From contig NZ_JEMG01000001.1 in NCBI RefSeq assembly GCF_000600295.1, positions 829,055-893,054 of the forward strand: a DNA stretch of 64,000 nt. The letters are read 5' to 3'. The translations under genes and the position numbers were made by a program. Origin of the DNA: Hylemonella gracilis str. Niagara R (lineage in GTDB: Bacteria > Pseudomonadota > Gammaproteobacteria > Burkholderiales > Burkholderiaceae_C). Under the pieces are notes generated by a model, which ran no database searches, was not told where the DNA came from, and was given only the letters and a program-made list of their open reading frames with translations. Positions 24,354-34,513 of the stretch are shown one piece after another. Numbering within the stretch: the stretch's first letter is position 1; every line of letters starts with the position of its first letter.

Positions 24354-25400
24354 CTATTGCACTGCACGGCAGACATCCATGGCGAGCCGGTGCAGGGCTT
24401 GCCAGCCGTCTGCGGGCCAGCCCGGTGCCTTCAGGCCTTTCACGATGCCGTCCACCTGGTGCGCGGCGTGGAGCAGATCGTTCAATTGGGCTTCCGACAG
24501 GCGTGGCAGCGCACGTTCGTAGAGCTTTTCCTTGACACCCCAAACGCGCTGTTCGCGCAGTGCCATGGGCAAGGGGCGCCCCTGGCGGATGGCGTCCTTG
24601 ACACGTTTGAGGCCACGGATGTCTTCGGCGATGGCGTAGTGCGCCAGCACCCCGGCCTCGCCCTCGGCCTGCAGGCCGTCCAGCATTTTCTGCGTGCGTG
24701 CGGCCTGCCCGGCCAGCACGGCTTCCGCGAGTTTGAACACGTCATAGCGAGCGACGTTCAACACGGCGGATTCGATCTGCTCGAAGCTCAGGGTGCCTGC
24801 GGGGTAGAGCAGGGCTAGCTTGCTGATTTCCTGGTGCGCGGCCAGCAGATTGCCTTCGACCCGGTCGGCGAAGAATTGCAGGCTGCGCTGGCCTTCCTCG
24901 CCCTCGGTCACGCGCTGACCCTGGGCGCCCAGGCGCTGGGCGATCCAGGCTGGCAGCACGCGGCGCTCCACGGGGTCCACCTGCACGGTGACGCCAAAGC
25001 TCTCCAGCGCGCCAAACCAGGCGCCCTTCTTTGTTTGCATGTCCAGGCGGGGCAGCAGCACCAGGGTGAGTGTGCAGTCGTTGCTTTGCGCGGCCTCGGC
25101 GATCTGCTGCAAGGCGGCGCTGCCGTCCTTGCCCGGTTTGCCGCTGGGCACGCGGATTTCGACGATTTGCCGCTCCGCGAACAGGCTCAGACTACCGCCC
25201 GCAGCCAGCACGACGCTCCAGTCAAAATGCGCGCCGGACACCGTGTGCACGCTGCGCTCGCTATAGCCTGTGGCGCGTGCGGCCGCTCGGATGGCGTCTG
25301 CGGCTTCTTGCTGCAACAGGGGTTCGTCGCCGTGCACGGTGTAGAGGGGCTTGAGTCCCTTGCCTAGGTGAGCGGCCAGTTGCGCGGCGGCGACTTGCAT
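24354..25400 (-). CDS. holA: DNA polymerase III, delta subunit
   Basis: A 348-aa HolA with 'LYTVHGDEPLLQQEAADAIR' at the start, the conserved 'EGNLLAAHQEISKLALL' and 'DVFKLAEAVLAGQAARTQKM' regions, and a C-terminal collar domain. The delta subunit opens the beta clamp in the clamp-loader complex. It starts 2 nt after the PagL-like gene and precedes proA. Confidence 0.9.
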   Translation of the reverse strand: MQVAAAQLAAHLGKGLKPLYTVHGDEPLLQQEAADAIRAAARATGYSERSVHTVSGAHFDWSVVLAAGGSLSLFAERQIVEIRVPSGKPGKDGSAALQQIAEAAQSNDCTLTLVLLPRLDMQTKKGAWFGALESFGVTVQVDPVERRVLPAWIAQRLGAQGQRVTEGEEGQRSLQFFADRVEGNLLAAHQEISKLALLYPAGTLSFEQIESAVLNVARYDVFKLAEAVLAGQAARTQKMLDGLQAEGEAGVLAHYAIAEDIRGLKRVKDAIRQGRPLPMALREQRVWGVKEKLYERALPRLSEAQLNDLLHAAHQVDGIVKGLKAPGWPADGWQALHRLAMDVCRAVQ

Positions 25401-25402
25401 GG

Positions 25403-25972
25403 TCAGAAGTTTTTGATCAACCCCAGACCCACGAAGTTGTAGGCCTTGTTGACGGGCGTGATGTCGCCGTTGGAGAAATGCCGCCAGTAAAGTTCCATGC
25501 TGTAGTCGTTATCGAAGCGATAGCCCAGGAACAGTTTTTCGCCGAAGGTGAAGGCCGAGTCGACACGCCCGTCGGTGCTGCGTTCCTTGATGTAGATGCC
25601 CAGGCCCAGGCCCGCGTAGAAACGCTCGAAGTTGGGTACAAGCAGGAATTCCTGCATCAGTCCGAAGACCACTTGCGTTTTGTCTTGGCCCACGATTTGC
25701 GCGACATGGATCGATGAGCGCGCGGGCAGACGGAAAAAAGTCGACGGTTGTGCGTACTGCAATTCGACCACGCCCAGGTCTTCCTGGACTTGCAAGGTGC
25801 TGCCCATGCGGGACACGGCGCCCGTCCCGGTGGAGCCGCCCGCATAAAGCCCGAACTGGTTTTGCTTCTCCCCGAACATGGGGTTGTCCACCGGACTGTC
25901 CGCCAGCGCAGGGCTAAGCAGGCAAGGCAGCAGCACAAGGGGGGCTAAGCAGCTTTTCAGCATTCTTGTCAA
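25403..25972 (-). CDS. PagL-like lipid A 3-O-deacylase
   Basis: A 189-aa protein: signal peptide (1-24, ..SPALA-D) and an eight-stranded-barrel-like sequence with the PagL active-site motif H165xS167N ('YWRHFSNGDI'), a following Asn-rich segment and terminal Phe. PagL removes the 3-O acyl chain of lipid A in the outer membrane. It sits between lptE and holA, genes usually adjacent, so it was probably inserted there; its link to LPS assembly may be functional. Confidence 0.72.
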   Translation of the reverse strand: MTRMLKSCLAPLVLLPCLLSPALADSPVDNPMFGEKQNQFGLYAGGSTGTGAVSRMGSTLQVQEDLGVVELQYAQPSTFFRLPARSSIHVAQIVGQDKTQVVFGLMQEFLLVPNFERFYAGLGLGIYIKERSTDGRVDSAFTFGEKLFLGYRFDNDYSMELYWRHFSNGDITPVNKAYNFVGLGLIKNF

Positions 25973-26002
25973 TTTCGAATTCCGTCTCGTGGTGCCGCAG
26001 CT

Positions 26003-26548
26003 TCACTCCTGCGGCGGTTCCTGCATGGACTCGGCATCCAAGGCAGCGAGGCGACGCACGATCTGCTGCACCAGCGCGACCTGCATGTTGCGGTAGAGCG
26101 CGGCTTCCTCCGCTTCCTTGGCCAGCGCCAGGGTTTCGTCGTAGCTCAAGGTGCGCTGCTGCGTCAGCGTGGTCTCGGGAATGATGCTCCTGCCCTGGGG
26201 CGTGCGCAGGCTGAACTTCAGGGTCAGTTGTAATTGGAATTCGCGCGCCTGGCCCGCGATGGTGCCGCCCAGAAGGGTTTTCTTGCGCTGCTCGCCATAC
26301 ACGTCCAGGACCACCTGCGCGTCATGGGCCTTGGCGGGCGCCGTCATGTAGACCAGGGGACCGCTGCCGGGCAGTTGGCGTTGCAATTCCATGCCCAATG
26401 GCGAGTACGGCGAGGTGCTGCTGTACAGGCTGGCAAAAGGATAGTTGGCGTTGGCGCGCAGGCCAAAGCCGCACGCCGCGAGGGTCGCTGCCAGCAACAG
26501 ACATGCGAATCGCGCCGTGCGTGTCAATTGCGGTATGGGTCCGTACAT
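26003..26548 (-). CDS. lptE: LPS-assembly lipoprotein LptE
   Basis: A 181-aa lipoprotein precursor with lipobox LAAC at residues 23-26. The mature part has 'GFGLRANANYPFASLY' and a tail rich in Ala/Gln helices, matching the LptE/RlpB pattern. It plugs LptD for delivery of LPS to the outer leaflet. It starts 6 nt after leuS, the classic leuS-lptE-holA order. Confidence 0.88.
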   Translation of the reverse strand: MYGPIPQLTRTARFACLLLAATLAACGFGLRANANYPFASLYSSTSPYSPLGMELQRQLPGSGPLVYMTAPAKAHDAQVVLDVYGEQRKKTLLGGTIAGQAREFQLQLTLKFSLRTPQGRSIIPETTLTQQRTLSYDETLALAKEAEEAALYRNMQVALVQQIVRRLAALDAESMQEPPQE

Positions 26549-26554
26549 GTGCTA

Positions 26555-29278
26555 CTAGACCACGACGTTGACCAGGCGACCTGGCACGACGATGACTTTT
26601 TTCGCCGGCTTGCCTTCCGCGAACTTGGCGAAGTCGGGCGAGGCCAGCGCCGCAGCTTCGATGACTTCCTTGCTCGCGCTCGCTGCCACGCGCAGCGCAC
26701 CGCGCAGCTTGCCGTTGACTTGCAACATCAGGTCCACCTCGTCCTGGCGCAGGGCGTGGTCATCCACCTTGGGCCAGGACGCGTCCAGCAGGCCGCCAAA
26801 CTGAGCGGCATAACCCAGCTCTTCCCACAGCACGTGGGTGATGTGGGGCGTGGCGGGGTAGAGGCAGCGCAAGAGGATGCCGAAACCTTCGATCAGCGCC
26901 ACTTCCGCGCCCGCGCTGCCTTGCCCCTTGAAGCTTTCCAGGGCATTGAGCATCTTCATCACGCCCGAAACCACGGTGTTGTACTGCATGCGCAGGTAGT
27001 CGTAGTCCACCTGCTTGAGCACGCTGTGCACTTCGAAGCGCAGGGCCTTGGCCTGCGGGCTGAATGCCACATCGTTCAGCGATTGCTTGCCGGCTACGCT
27101 GGCTTCTGCGGCGCTCTTGTCCAGGGTCGCCAGCTTGACCCCCAAGGCCCAGACGCGCTTGAGGAAGCGGTGACTGCCCTCGACTGCGGTGTCGTTCCAC
27201 TCCAGCGTGGCCTCGGGCGGCGCGGCGAACATGGTGTAGAGGCGCGCCGTGTCGGCGCCGTACTTCTCGATCAGGTCCTGGGGGTCCACGCCATTGTTCT
27301 TGGACTTGGACATGGTGCCCACGCCTTCGTAATCGATGGGTGTGCCCGCGGGCAGCGTCACTCCACCACTTTCCACGGCGTTCTTGAGCTTGGCGCCGAT
27401 GATCTTGCCGGTCGCGTCGAGCACATGCTCCACGTCATGGGGCCAGAAGTACTCCTTGCCGCCCTTGTCGGTGCGACGCGAGTAGATGTGGTTGAGCACC
27501 ATGCCTTGCGTGAGCAGGTGGGTGAAGGGCTCGTCGATCTTGACCAGACCCAGGTCACGCATCACCTTGGTCCAGAAGCGCGCGTACAGCAGGTGCAGGA
27601 TGGCGTGTTCGATGCCTCCGATGTACTGGTTCATCGGCATCCAGTAGTCGGCGCCGTCCGCGACCATTTTCTCGGCGTTGGCCGGGTCGCAGTAGCGCAT
27701 GAAGTACCAGGAGCTGTCCACGAAGGTGTCCATGGTGTCCGTCTCGCGACGCGCGGGCTTGCCGCAGACAGGGCACACCACGCCAGCGTGGAATCCTTCG
27801 TGCTTGTGCAGCGGATTGCCAGAGCCATCTGGCACGCAGTCCTGCGGCAGCACCACGGGCAGGTCCTGCTCGGGCACCGGCACGGCGCCGTGCTCCTCGC
27901 AGTGGATGATGGGGATGGGCGTGCCCCAGTAGCGCTGGCGGCTGACGCCCCAGTCGCGCAGGCGCCAGGTGGTTTTCTTCTCGCCCAGACCTTTGGTCCC
28001 GAGCAGTTCGGCCACCTTGTCAACGGCGGCCTTGTGGCCCAGGCCATCCAACACGCCGCTGTGGACACAGACGCCTTTTTGCTTGTCGCCATACCACTCG
28101 GCCCAGGCCTCGGTAGAGAAGGTCGCGCCTTCAACTTCGATCACTTGCTTGATCGGAATCCCGTATTTCTTGGCGAAGGCAAAGTCACGCTCGTCGTGCG
28201 CGGGCACGCCCATGACAGCGCCGTCGCCGTAACTCATGAGCACGTAGTTGCCGACCCAGACCTCGACCTTCTCACCCGTGAGCGGGTGCGTGACGAACAG
28301 GCCGGTAGGCAAGCCTTCCTTTTCCTTGAGTGCGAGCTCGGCTTCGGTGGTGCCGCCCTTCTTGCAGTCCTCGATGAAGGCGGCGAGTTTGGCGTTGCCC
28401 TGGGCGGCGTGCGTGGCCAGCGGATGCTCGGGCGCGACGGCGCAGAAGGTCACGCCCATGATGGTGTCGGCGCGGGTGGTGAAAACGTACAGATTGCCGC
28501 CTTGGATGAGGTTGCCGTCAGCGCCCTTGATCTCGTGCGGGAAGGCGAAGCGCACCCCCTCGCTCTTGCCGATCCAGTTTTCCTGCATCAGCCGCACCTT
28601 GTCCGGCCAGCCGGTCAGCGTGGCCTTGGGGTTACCGAGCTGTACTTGGTCCAGCAACTCTTCGGCGTAGTCGGTGATTTTGAGGTAATAACCCGGGATC
28701 TCGCGTTTCTCGACCAGGGCACCGGTGCGCCACCCGCGCCCGTCGATGACCTGCTCATTGGCCAGCACAGTCTGGTCCACCGGGTCCCAGTTCACAACCT
28801 GGGTCTTGCGGTAGGCGATGCCCTTCTCGAGCATCTTGAGGAAGAGCCATTGGTTCCACTTGTAGTACGTGGGGTCGCAAGTGGCAACCTCGCGGCTCCA
28901 GTCGATGGCCAGGCCCATGGCCTGCATCTGCCCCTTCATGTAGGCGATGTTCTCGTAGGTCCACTTGGCCGGCGGCACACCGTTCTTGAGCGCCGCGTTC
29001 TCGGCCGGCAGGCCGAAGGCGTCCCAGCCCATGGGCATGAGCACGTTGTAGCCCTTCATGCGCAGGTTGCGCGCCAGCATGTCGTTGATCGTGTAGTTGC
29101 GCACATGGCCCATGTGCAGCTTGCCGCTGGGGTAGGGCAGCATGGAGCAGGCGTAGAACTTCGGTTTGGGCTGACCTTGTGCATCCAGCGCGTTTTCCGT
29201 CACGCGGTAGGCGTCCTGCGCGAGCCAGTCGATCCGCGCGTCGTGTTCGACTTCGAGAGGCGAGTATTTTTCTTGCAT
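26555..29278 (-). CDS. leuS: Leucyl-tRNA synthetase
   Basis: A 907-aa class I synthetase with the HIGH motif as H55MGH58 ('[13 protein letters not shown]'), an inserted CP1 editing domain ('[20 protein letters not shown]'), a zinc-like '[18 protein letters not shown]' region and the KMSKS loop as T-M656SKS659. C-terminal anticodon-binding domain complete. Charges tRNA-Leu. Between dapB (17 nt) and lptE. Confidence 0.97.
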   Translation of the reverse strand: MQEKYSPLEVEHDARIDWLAQDAYRVTENALDAQGQPKPKFYACSMLPYPSGKLHMGHVRNYTINDMLARNLRMKGYNVLMPMGWDAFGLPAENAALKNGVPPAKWTYENIAYMKGQMQAMGLAIDWSREVATCDPTYYKWNQWLFLKMLEKGIAYRKTQVVNWDPVDQTVLANEQVIDGRGWRTGALVEKREIPGYYLKITDYAEELLDQVQLGNPKATLTGWPDKVRLMQENWIGKSEGVRFAFPHEIKGADGNLIQGGNLYVFTTRADTIMGVTFCAVAPEHPLATHAAQGNAKLAAFIEDCKKGGTTEAELALKEKEGLPTGLFVTHPLTGEKVEVWVGNYVLMSYGDGAVMGVPAHDERDFAFAKKYGIPIKQVIEVEGATFSTEAWAEWYGDKQKGVCVHSGVLDGLGHKAAVDKVAELLGTKGLGEKKTTWRLRDWGVSRQRYWGTPIPIIHCEEHGAVPVPEQDLPVVLPQDCVPDGSGNPLHKHEGFHAGVVCPVCGKPARRETDTMDTFVDSSWYFMRYCDPANAEKMVADGADYWMPMNQYIGGIEHAILHLLYARFWTKVMRDLGLVKIDEPFTHLLTQGMVLNHIYSRRTDKGGKEYFWPHDVEHVLDATGKIIGAKLKNAVESGGVTLPAGTPIDYEGVGTMSKSKNNGVDPQDLIEKYGADTARLYTMFAAPPEATLEWNDTAVEGSHRFLKRVWALGVKLATLDKSAAEASVAGKQSLNDVAFSPQAKALRFEVHSVLKQVDYDYLRMQYNTVVSGVMKMLNALESFKGQGSAGAEVALIEGFGILLRCLYPATPHITHVLWEELGYAAQFGGLLDASWPKVDDHALRQDEVDLMLQVNGKLRGALRVAASASKEVIEAAALASPDFAKFAEGKPAKKVIVVPGRLVNVVV

Positions 29279-29295
29279 GGTGCTGATGGAGAGAC

Positions 29296-30138
29296 TTATT
29301 TCAGGCCGAGCACGTCGAACATGTCGTACAGGCCGTTTTGCTTGTCGGCGAGGAAACCCACGGCGCGCAGGCTGCCCTGGGCGTAGGTGGCGCGGCTCGC
29401 GGATTTGTGTGTGATCTCGATGCGTTCACCCGTGCCCGCGAAGAGCACGGTGTGGTCGCCCACGATGTCGCCGCCGCGGATGGTCGAGAAGCCGATGGTG
29501 GACGGATCGCGTTCCCCCGTGTGACCATAGCGTTCATAGACCGCGCAATCCTTCAGATCGCGGCCCAGGGCCTCGGCGATGACCTCGCCCATCTTGAGCG
29601 CGGTGCCGCTGGGCGCATCGACCTTGTGGCGATGGTGGGCTTCGATGATCTCGATGTCGTAGCCCGTGGACAGGGCTTGGGCGGCCATGGCCAGCAGCTT
29701 CAGGGTGACGTTGACGCCCACGCTCATATTGGGCGCGAGCACGATGGGGATGTCCCGGGCTGCCGCGGAGATCTCGGCCTTCTGAGCTTCGTTGAAGCCC
29801 GTGGTGCCGATGACCAGGGCCACGCCCAGTTCCCGACAGACCGCGAGGTGCGCCAGCGTGCCTTCGGGGCGCGTGAAGTCGATCAGCGTGCCGGCATTCT
29901 GCAGACCGGAGCGCAGATCGGCGGTGATGGTCACGCCGCTGGCCTGGCCGAGGAAGGCCGTGGCTTCCTGACCCAGGGCAGTGCTGTGGGCGTGGTCCAG
30001 CGCCCCAGCCAGTTCAAAGGCGTCGTCCGCCTGGACGGCTTCGATCAGCATGCGGCCCATGCGGCCGGAAGCGCCGGCCACGGCGATACGGCGGCGGCGC
30101 AGGCCGGAAGGCGAGGGAAGAGAAGTGGAGAGGCTCAT
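29296..30138 (-). CDS. dapB: 4-hydroxy-tetrahydrodipicolinate reductase
   Basis: A 280-aa DapB with the Rossmann '[17 protein letters not shown]', '[15 protein letters not shown]', '[10 protein letters not shown]' and the catalytic '[15 protein letters not shown]'. It catalyses the NAD(P)H-dependent step of the lysine/diaminopimelate pathway. Its ATG overlaps the bamE stop by 4 nt (30135-30138). Confidence 0.96.
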   Translation of the reverse strand: MSLSTSLPSPSGLRRRRIAVAGASGRMGRMLIEAVQADDAFELAGALDHAHSTALGQEATAFLGQASGVTITADLRSGLQNAGTLIDFTRPEGTLAHLAVCRELGVALVIGTTGFNEAQKAEISAAARDIPIVLAPNMSVGVNVTLKLLAMAAQALSTGYDIEIIEAHHRHKVDAPSGTALKMGEVIAEALGRDLKDCAVYERYGHTGERDPSTIGFSTIRGGDIVGDHTVLFAGTGERIEITHKSASRATYAQGSLRAVGFLADKQNGLYDMFDVLGLK

Positions 30139-30656
30139 GACTGGGGCGTGGATTCCAGGGGCGGATAGCTGCTGGGCAGAGGGGGCACGGGCGGGGGGGG
30201 CGCGGCGGGCGCGGGCGGCGGGAAGTCGGCGAGGTCCTGTTCATCGGCCTGCAGCAGAGGAACCCGTTTGGTGACGGGTTTGCTCAGGCTGGCGGCGAAC
30301 TCGGCTTCGCTGGGAAGCTCCGCATCGCTTTCAAAGCGCTCCAGACGATCGTCCTGGAAAAAGACCGTGAGCCGGCGCGCTTGCGGCGCCACACCTTGTT
30401 GCTTGATGGTGAAGACATAGTCCCAGCGCTGGGCGTGGAACAGGTCGGCGACCAGCGGAGTGCCCAGGATGTCACGCACCTGGATGCGGCTCATGCCCGG
30501 GCGCAGCACGCCAAGCTGCTCTCGCGTGATCACATTGCCTTGCACAACGGTGGGGCGGTAGGGTGCGCAGGCTGCGAGCACAAGCGTGGCGCCGACCGCG
30601 CAAGTCAGTGTGGCGATGAAAGCCGCGCGATGAAGGCGGCGTAATGTGTGGAGCAT
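30135..30656 (-). CDS. bamE: Outer-membrane assembly lipoprotein BamE (OmlA/SmpA)
   Basis: A 173-aa lipoprotein precursor: signal with lipobox LAAC (about residues 27-30) and a BamE fold ('[20 protein letters not shown]', '[11 protein letters not shown]', '[15 protein letters not shown]'). It belongs to the Bam complex that inserts beta-barrels. It is longer than E. coli BamE because of a Pro-rich tail (about residues 140-173). ATG 30656 is the start that gives the signal; the frame itself continues upstream without meaning. Divergent from fur. Confidence 0.9.
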   Translation of the reverse strand: MLHTLRRLHRAAFIATLTCAVGATLVLAACAPYRPTVVQGNVITREQLGVLRPGMSRIQVRDILGTPLVADLFHAQRWDYVFTIKQQGVAPQARRLTVFFQDDRLERFESDAELPSEAEFAASLSKPVTKRVPLLQADEQDLADFPPPAPAAPPPPVPPLPSSYPPLESTPQS

Positions 30657-30806
30657 GGGAAAAATGCGTGCGACGGGAAGGGTGGGGCGCGACAGTGACG
30701 GGTGGAAACCCGGCACCGAGCTGCCAGGAGCGGCGAACGCGCTATCATCAACCATTGTATTTTCTCTCATCCTGCCCACGAAATCCCTCAGTCCAGGAGC
30801 CTGCCC

Positions 30807-31238
30807 ATGAGCACCATCGACGAACTCAAGAGCACCGGTCTGAAAGCGACCCTGCCCCGCCTGAAGGTGCTGGAGATTTTTCAGAAGGGTAAGCAAAGGC
30901 ACATGAGCGCGGAAGACGTGTTCCGCGTGCTGCTGGACGAGCATTCGGACGTGGGCCTGGCGACCGTTTACCGGGTGCTGACACAGTTCGAGCAGGCCGG
31001 CATCCTGATCCGCAGCAATTTCGAGGGTGGCAAAGCCATCTACGAGCTGAACGAAGGCCATCACCACGACCACTTCATCTGCACCAAATGCGGCAAGGTC
31101 GAGGAGTTCTACGACGAACAGATCGAGACCCGGCAAAAGGCCATCGCCAAGGAAAAGGGGTGGCTGCTGCAGGAGCACACCATGTCGCTCTATGGCTTGT
31201 GTGCCGACTGCGCCAAGGGCGCTCAGCTGCAACGCTGA
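30807..31238 (+). CDS. fur: Ferric uptake regulator
   Basis: A 143-aa Fur: N-terminal winged helix ('[15 protein letters not shown]', '[20 protein letters not shown]', '[15 protein letters not shown]') and a dimerisation domain with H85, H87, H89, C92, C95 and a second pair C132xxC135. It represses iron-uptake genes with Fe2+. A CCAGGAG ribosome binding site precedes ATG 30807. The fur | bamE divergent pair with a 150-bp promoter gap is common in beta-proteobacteria. Confidence 0.96.
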   Translation: MSTIDELKSTGLKATLPRLKVLEIFQKGKQRHMSAEDVFRVLLDEHSDVGLATVYRVLTQFEQAGILIRSNFEGGKAIYELNEGHHHDHFICTKCGKVEEFYDEQIETRQKAIAKEKGWLLQEHTMSLYGLCADCAKGAQLQR

Positions 31239-31280
31239 TTCGTTTCGCCTTCTTCTTCTTCCCGCTGATGGGACGTACGC

Positions 31281-32225
31281 TTAGCCGCCCATGGCCTTGC
31301 GGTGCCGCTCTGTGAATTCCTTGTAGGTGTCGATGCCGCGCAGTTGCAGGATGGTGTTGCGCACCGCAGCCTCCACCAGCACCGCCAAGTTGCGCCCAGC
31401 CACCACCTGGATGATGGCCTTGCGCACCGGAATGCCCAGCACGTCCTGTCGCAGCGGCTCAGACGGGATGCGCTCGTAGTCTCGCTCCATCGTCTCCTTG
31501 CGCACCAGGTGCACGATGAGCTTGAGCCGCATTCGGCGGCGCACGGCGGTCTCACCGAAGATGGCCTTGATGTCGAGCAGGCCGATGCCGCGAACCTCCA
31601 GCAGGTTGCGCAGTAGCTCCGGGCAGCGGCCTTCGATGGTGTCCTGGTTCACGCGGTAGAGGTCCACCGCGTCGTCGGCGACCAGACCATGCCCGCGCGA
31701 GATCAGTTCCAGGCCGAGCTCACTCTTGCCCAAGCCCGATTCGCCAGTGATCAGCACGCCCAGGCCCAAGATGTCCATGAACACGCCGTGCATGGACGCG
31801 CGGTCCGCGAAGTGTCGAGACAGGTAGCTGCGCAGCACGTCGATCACGTAGGCGGACGATTCGGGCGAGGCGAACATCGGGATGTTTGCGTTTTCGCAGA
31901 AGTCCACCAGAGCCTTGGGCGCGGGCTGGCTGTCGGCCAGCACCAGCACCGGGGGCTCCAACGTGGTGATACGCGCCACCCGGCGCGCGCAATCTTCGTG
32001 CGTGCCGCGGGTCAAATAGGCGATTTCACGTTCACCCATGACCTGCACACGGTAGGGGTGGATGTAGTTGAGGTAACCCACCAGGTCCGCGCCCGAGCGG
32101 GCGGCCCGCACGGCCACCTCATCGAAGCGGCGTTCTGACGCTCCCAGACCGGCCACCCATTCCCACTTGAGCCGGCCACGGAACTCTTCAAACAGCACTT
32201 CGGCGCTGACAACGGTGGGCCTCAT
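31281..32225 (-). CDS. hprK: HPr kinase/phosphorylase
   Basis: A 314-aa HprK with the P-loop G161ESGLGKS168 and the signature '[14 protein letters not shown]', followed by 'LKLIVHLV'. It phosphorylates and dephosphorylates HPr on a serine. In beta-proteobacteria it works with the incomplete nitrogen-related PTS. ptsN lies just upstream on the same strand, a typical pairing. Confidence 0.94.
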   Translation of the reverse strand: MRPTVVSAEVLFEEFRGRLKWEWVAGLGASERRFDEVAVRAARSGADLVGYLNYIHPYRVQVMGEREIAYLTRGTHEDCARRVARITTLEPPVLVLADSQPAPKALVDFCENANIPMFASPESSAYVIDVLRSYLSRHFADRASMHGVFMDILGLGVLITGESGLGKSELGLELISRGHGLVADDAVDLYRVNQDTIEGRCPELLRNLLEVRGIGLLDIKAIFGETAVRRRMRLKLIVHLVRKETMERDYERIPSEPLRQDVLGIPVRKAIIQVVAGRNLAVLVEAAVRNTILQLRGIDTYKEFTERHRKAMGG

Positions 32226-32277
32226 GGCGCTCCTTCAAGGGTGTGGGGGACGACGGCCTGCGCGGTTCGGCGCGGCG

Positions 32278-32763
32278 CTATGCGGAGAGGGACTGCGCGG
32301 AGCTTTGCGACGAACGCCAGCCGGCGATCAGCGCATGGAGCGACGTATCGTCGCCGTCGGCCGTGAGCTGTTCGCGCAGCGTGGTGTCGCTGAGCATCTC
32401 GGCGATTTCGGAGAGGATTTCCAGGTGCTTTTGCGTCGCGGCCTCGGGCACCAGCAGCACGATGAACAGACCCACCGGAAGGGCATCGGGCGCATCGAAG
32501 ACGATAGGGTGCGTCAATCGCAGCACGGCGGCCAGGGGGGTCTTCAGTCCCTTGATGCGACCATGCGGTATGGCCACGCCATGACCCAAGCCGGTGGAGC
32601 CCAGGCGCTCCCGTGCGAACAGGCTGTCAGCCACCAGGGCCCGGTTCAGACCGTGCAGGTTCTCGAACAGCAGGCCTACTTCCTCGAACACCCGCTTCTT
32701 GCTGGTGGCTTCAACGCGCGTGAGCACTTGCGCGGCGGGCAGGATGACGGCGAGACGGTTCAT
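32278..32763 (-). CDS. ptsN: PTS IIA-like nitrogen-regulatory protein (EIIA-Ntr)
   Basis: A 161-aa PTS EIIA type-2 domain protein with the phospho-accepting H67 in 'GLGHGVAIPHGRI'. 'RLTHPIVFDAPD' and 'IVLLVPEAATQKHLEILSEI' complete the fold. Part of the PTS-Ntr chain that ties nitrogen/carbon state to K+ transport and other targets. ATG 32763 was chosen; upstream in-frame codons run into the hpf terminator. It precedes hprK. Confidence 0.92.
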   Translation of the reverse strand: MNRLAVILPAAQVLTRVEATSKKRVFEEVGLLFENLHGLNRALVADSLFARERLGSTGLGHGVAIPHGRIKGLKTPLAAVLRLTHPIVFDAPDALPVGLFIVLLVPEAATQKHLEILSEIAEMLSDTTLREQLTADGDDTSLHALIAGWRSSQSSAQSLSA

Positions 32764-32809
32764 GGGAGCGCTGATTATGCATAAGTAAGCGCTTTGGCCG
32801 CCGGTCATG

Positions 32810-32839
32810 AAAAAGCGCCTGTATCTGCATACAGGCGCT
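32810..32839 (-). terminator. Rho-independent terminator after hpf
   Basis: An 11-bp perfect stem AGCGCCTGTAT / ATACAGGCGCT with loop CTGC (32814-32839), followed on the minus strand by a run of five T. It separates hpf from ptsN, so ptsN-hprK probably has its own promoter in the remaining ~45 bp. Confidence 0.85.
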
Positions 32840-32882
32840 GGCTTGTGGAGCGCCCATCGGACGCCATCGCGGGACGAGTCGC

Positions 32883-33215
32883 TTATTGCAAGAGGTGTTT
32901 GGCGGGAGCGGCATGGTGGCTTTGCAGCCTGTCCTTGTGGCGTACCACCTGGCGGTCCAGCTTGTCCATCAATTCATCCACGGCGGCGTAGAGGTCCGCG
33001 TGCGTGCTCTCAGCGAAGAGATCATTGCCCTTGACGTGGATATTGCATTCGGCGCGCTGACGCCGTTCCTTTTCCTTTTGCTTTTCCACGCTCAGAAGCA
33101 CCTTGATGTCGACAAGCTGGTCGAAGTGGCGCGTGATGCGGTCCAACTTGCTGGTGACATAGTTGCGCAGGGCCGGAGTGACATCGAGATGATGGCCGCT
33201 GATCGTCAAATTCAT
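32883..33215 (-). CDS. hpf: Ribosome hibernation promoting factor
   Basis: A 110-aa HPF/YfiA-family protein ('[20 protein letters not shown]', '[14 protein letters not shown]', '[18 protein letters not shown]'). Short form: no C-terminal dimerisation domain, so it would form 100S ribosomes together with RMF or act like YhbH. GGAGGC before ATG 33215 fixes the start. rpoN, usually just upstream, is not here. Confidence 0.92.
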   Translation of the reverse strand: MNLTISGHHLDVTPALRNYVTSKLDRITRHFDQLVDIKVLLSVEKQKEKERRQRAECNIHVKGNDLFAESTHADLYAAVDELMDKLDRQVVRHKDRLQSHHAAPAKHLLQ

Positions 33216-33523
33216 GGACGCCTCCATAGTCTTGAATGAAGAGAAAGCGCCGTACCCGGCAACCCCGAGATCGATCCCTTGCGACGCCGCTGAATGATCG
33301 GGGCTGCACGGCTGCGGACGAATTCACTATGCGCCCGACCTTGCTGAAATGCAATGCCTTTTCCCGTCGAATCATCCTGTTTTTTTATTCATGCGCGTGC
33401 GTGAAATTTGTCTCATTGCAGAATGCTGAAAGCGGCTTCATCTGTCGCGAGCACAATGCGCCGCGCCATGGTGCGGTGCGATAATCGAGCGCATTTCCTT
33501 CAACGTTTCCCGTCGCAGGCGCC
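33216..33523. other. 308-bp intergenic region upstream of hpf and corA
   Basis: The promoter region shared by divergent hpf (minus) and corA (plus). Moderately AT-rich in the middle (33360-33420). No gene, repeat or named binding site was recognised. Confidence 0.4.
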
Positions 33524-34513
33524 ATGCTCAACATCTTCACGCTCGTTAATGGCCGCTTGTTTCAGGAAGAGATCGAATCGCTGGAGGAACTGTCGCGATT
33601 CCAGCCCATCTGGGTCGACTTGGAGGCGCCCACGCTCGAGGAAAAACGCTGGGTCAAGCAGTATTACGGCCTCTCGATTCCCGAGGACGCGATGGACGAG
33701 GACATCGAGGAATCGGCCCGTTTCTATGAAGAAGACAACGGTGACCTGCACATCCGCAGCGATTTCCTGATCACCGACGAAGATCAGCCGCGCTCGGTGC
33801 GTGCGGCCTTCATCCTGAATCTCGCGAATGACCAGCTCAAGAGCAAGGGCGTGCTGTTCTCCATCCACGACGAAGACCTTCCCGTGTTCCGCCTGCTGCG
33901 CATGCGTGCGCGCCGCGCGCCGGGACTGATCGCCGACGCCCGGGAGGTGTTGCTCAAGCTCTTCGATGCCGACGTGGAGTACTGTGCGGATCGCCTGGAA
34001 AGTGTGTACGACGAACTGGAGAAAGCCAGCAAGCTGGTGTTGTCCGGCGAAGTCACCGATGAGCTGGCTGGCGCGGTGCTTGCGGCCATCGCGCGGCAGG
34101 AGGACTTGAATGGGCGCATCCGTCGCAACGCGATGGACACGCGCCGCGCCGTCAGCTTCATGATGCGCAGCCGCATGCTGGGCGCGGAGCAGTTTGAAGA
34201 GGCGCGACAGATCATGCGTGACATCGATTCGCTCGACGGCCATACCGCCTTCCTGTTCGACAAGATCAACTTCCTGATGGACGCGACCGTCGGCTTCATC
34301 AACATCAATCAGAACAAGATCATCAAGATTTTTTCCGTGGCCAGCGTGGCCTTCCTGCCGCCAACCATGATCGCCAGTCTCTACGGCATGAATTTCGAGC
34401 ACATGCCCGAGCTGAGCCAGCCTTGGGGTTATCCATTCGCCCTGGGTTTGATGATCCTTAGCGCGGTGGTGCCCATGGTCTATTTCCACAAGAAAGGGTG
34501 GTTGCGACGATGA
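33524..34513 (+). CDS. corA: CorA magnesium/cobalt transporter
   Basis: A 329-aa CorA: a large N-terminal cytoplasmic domain, then two C-terminal membrane helices with the pore-entry G288-M289-N290 in 'LYGMNFEHMPEL'. The tail is short and basic (FHKKGWLRR). Pentameric Mg2+ channel. Its stop overlaps the start of the next gene. Confidence 0.95.
   Translation: MLNIFTLVNGRLFQEEIESLEELSRFQPIWVDLEAPTLEEKRWVKQYYGLSIPEDAMDEDIEESARFYEEDNGDLHIRSDFLITDEDQPRSVRAAFILNLANDQLKSKGVLFSIHDEDLPVFRLLRMRARRAPGLIADAREVLLKLFDADVEYCADRLESVYDELEKASKLVLSGEVTDELAGAVLAAIARQEDLNGRIRRNAMDTRRAVSFMMRSRMLGAEQFEEARQIMRDIDSLDGHTAFLFDKINFLMDATVGFININQNKIIKIFSVASVAFLPPTMIASLYGMNFEHMPELSQPWGYPFALGLMILSAVVPMVYFHKKGWLRR

Noticed and set aside
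26234..29386. Very long open frame (over 1000 codons) on the plus strand opposite leuS
   Set aside because: Antisense shadow of the high-GC leuS gene. The minus strand encodes a complete leucyl-tRNA synthetase with all motifs; the plus frame has no domain and biased composition.
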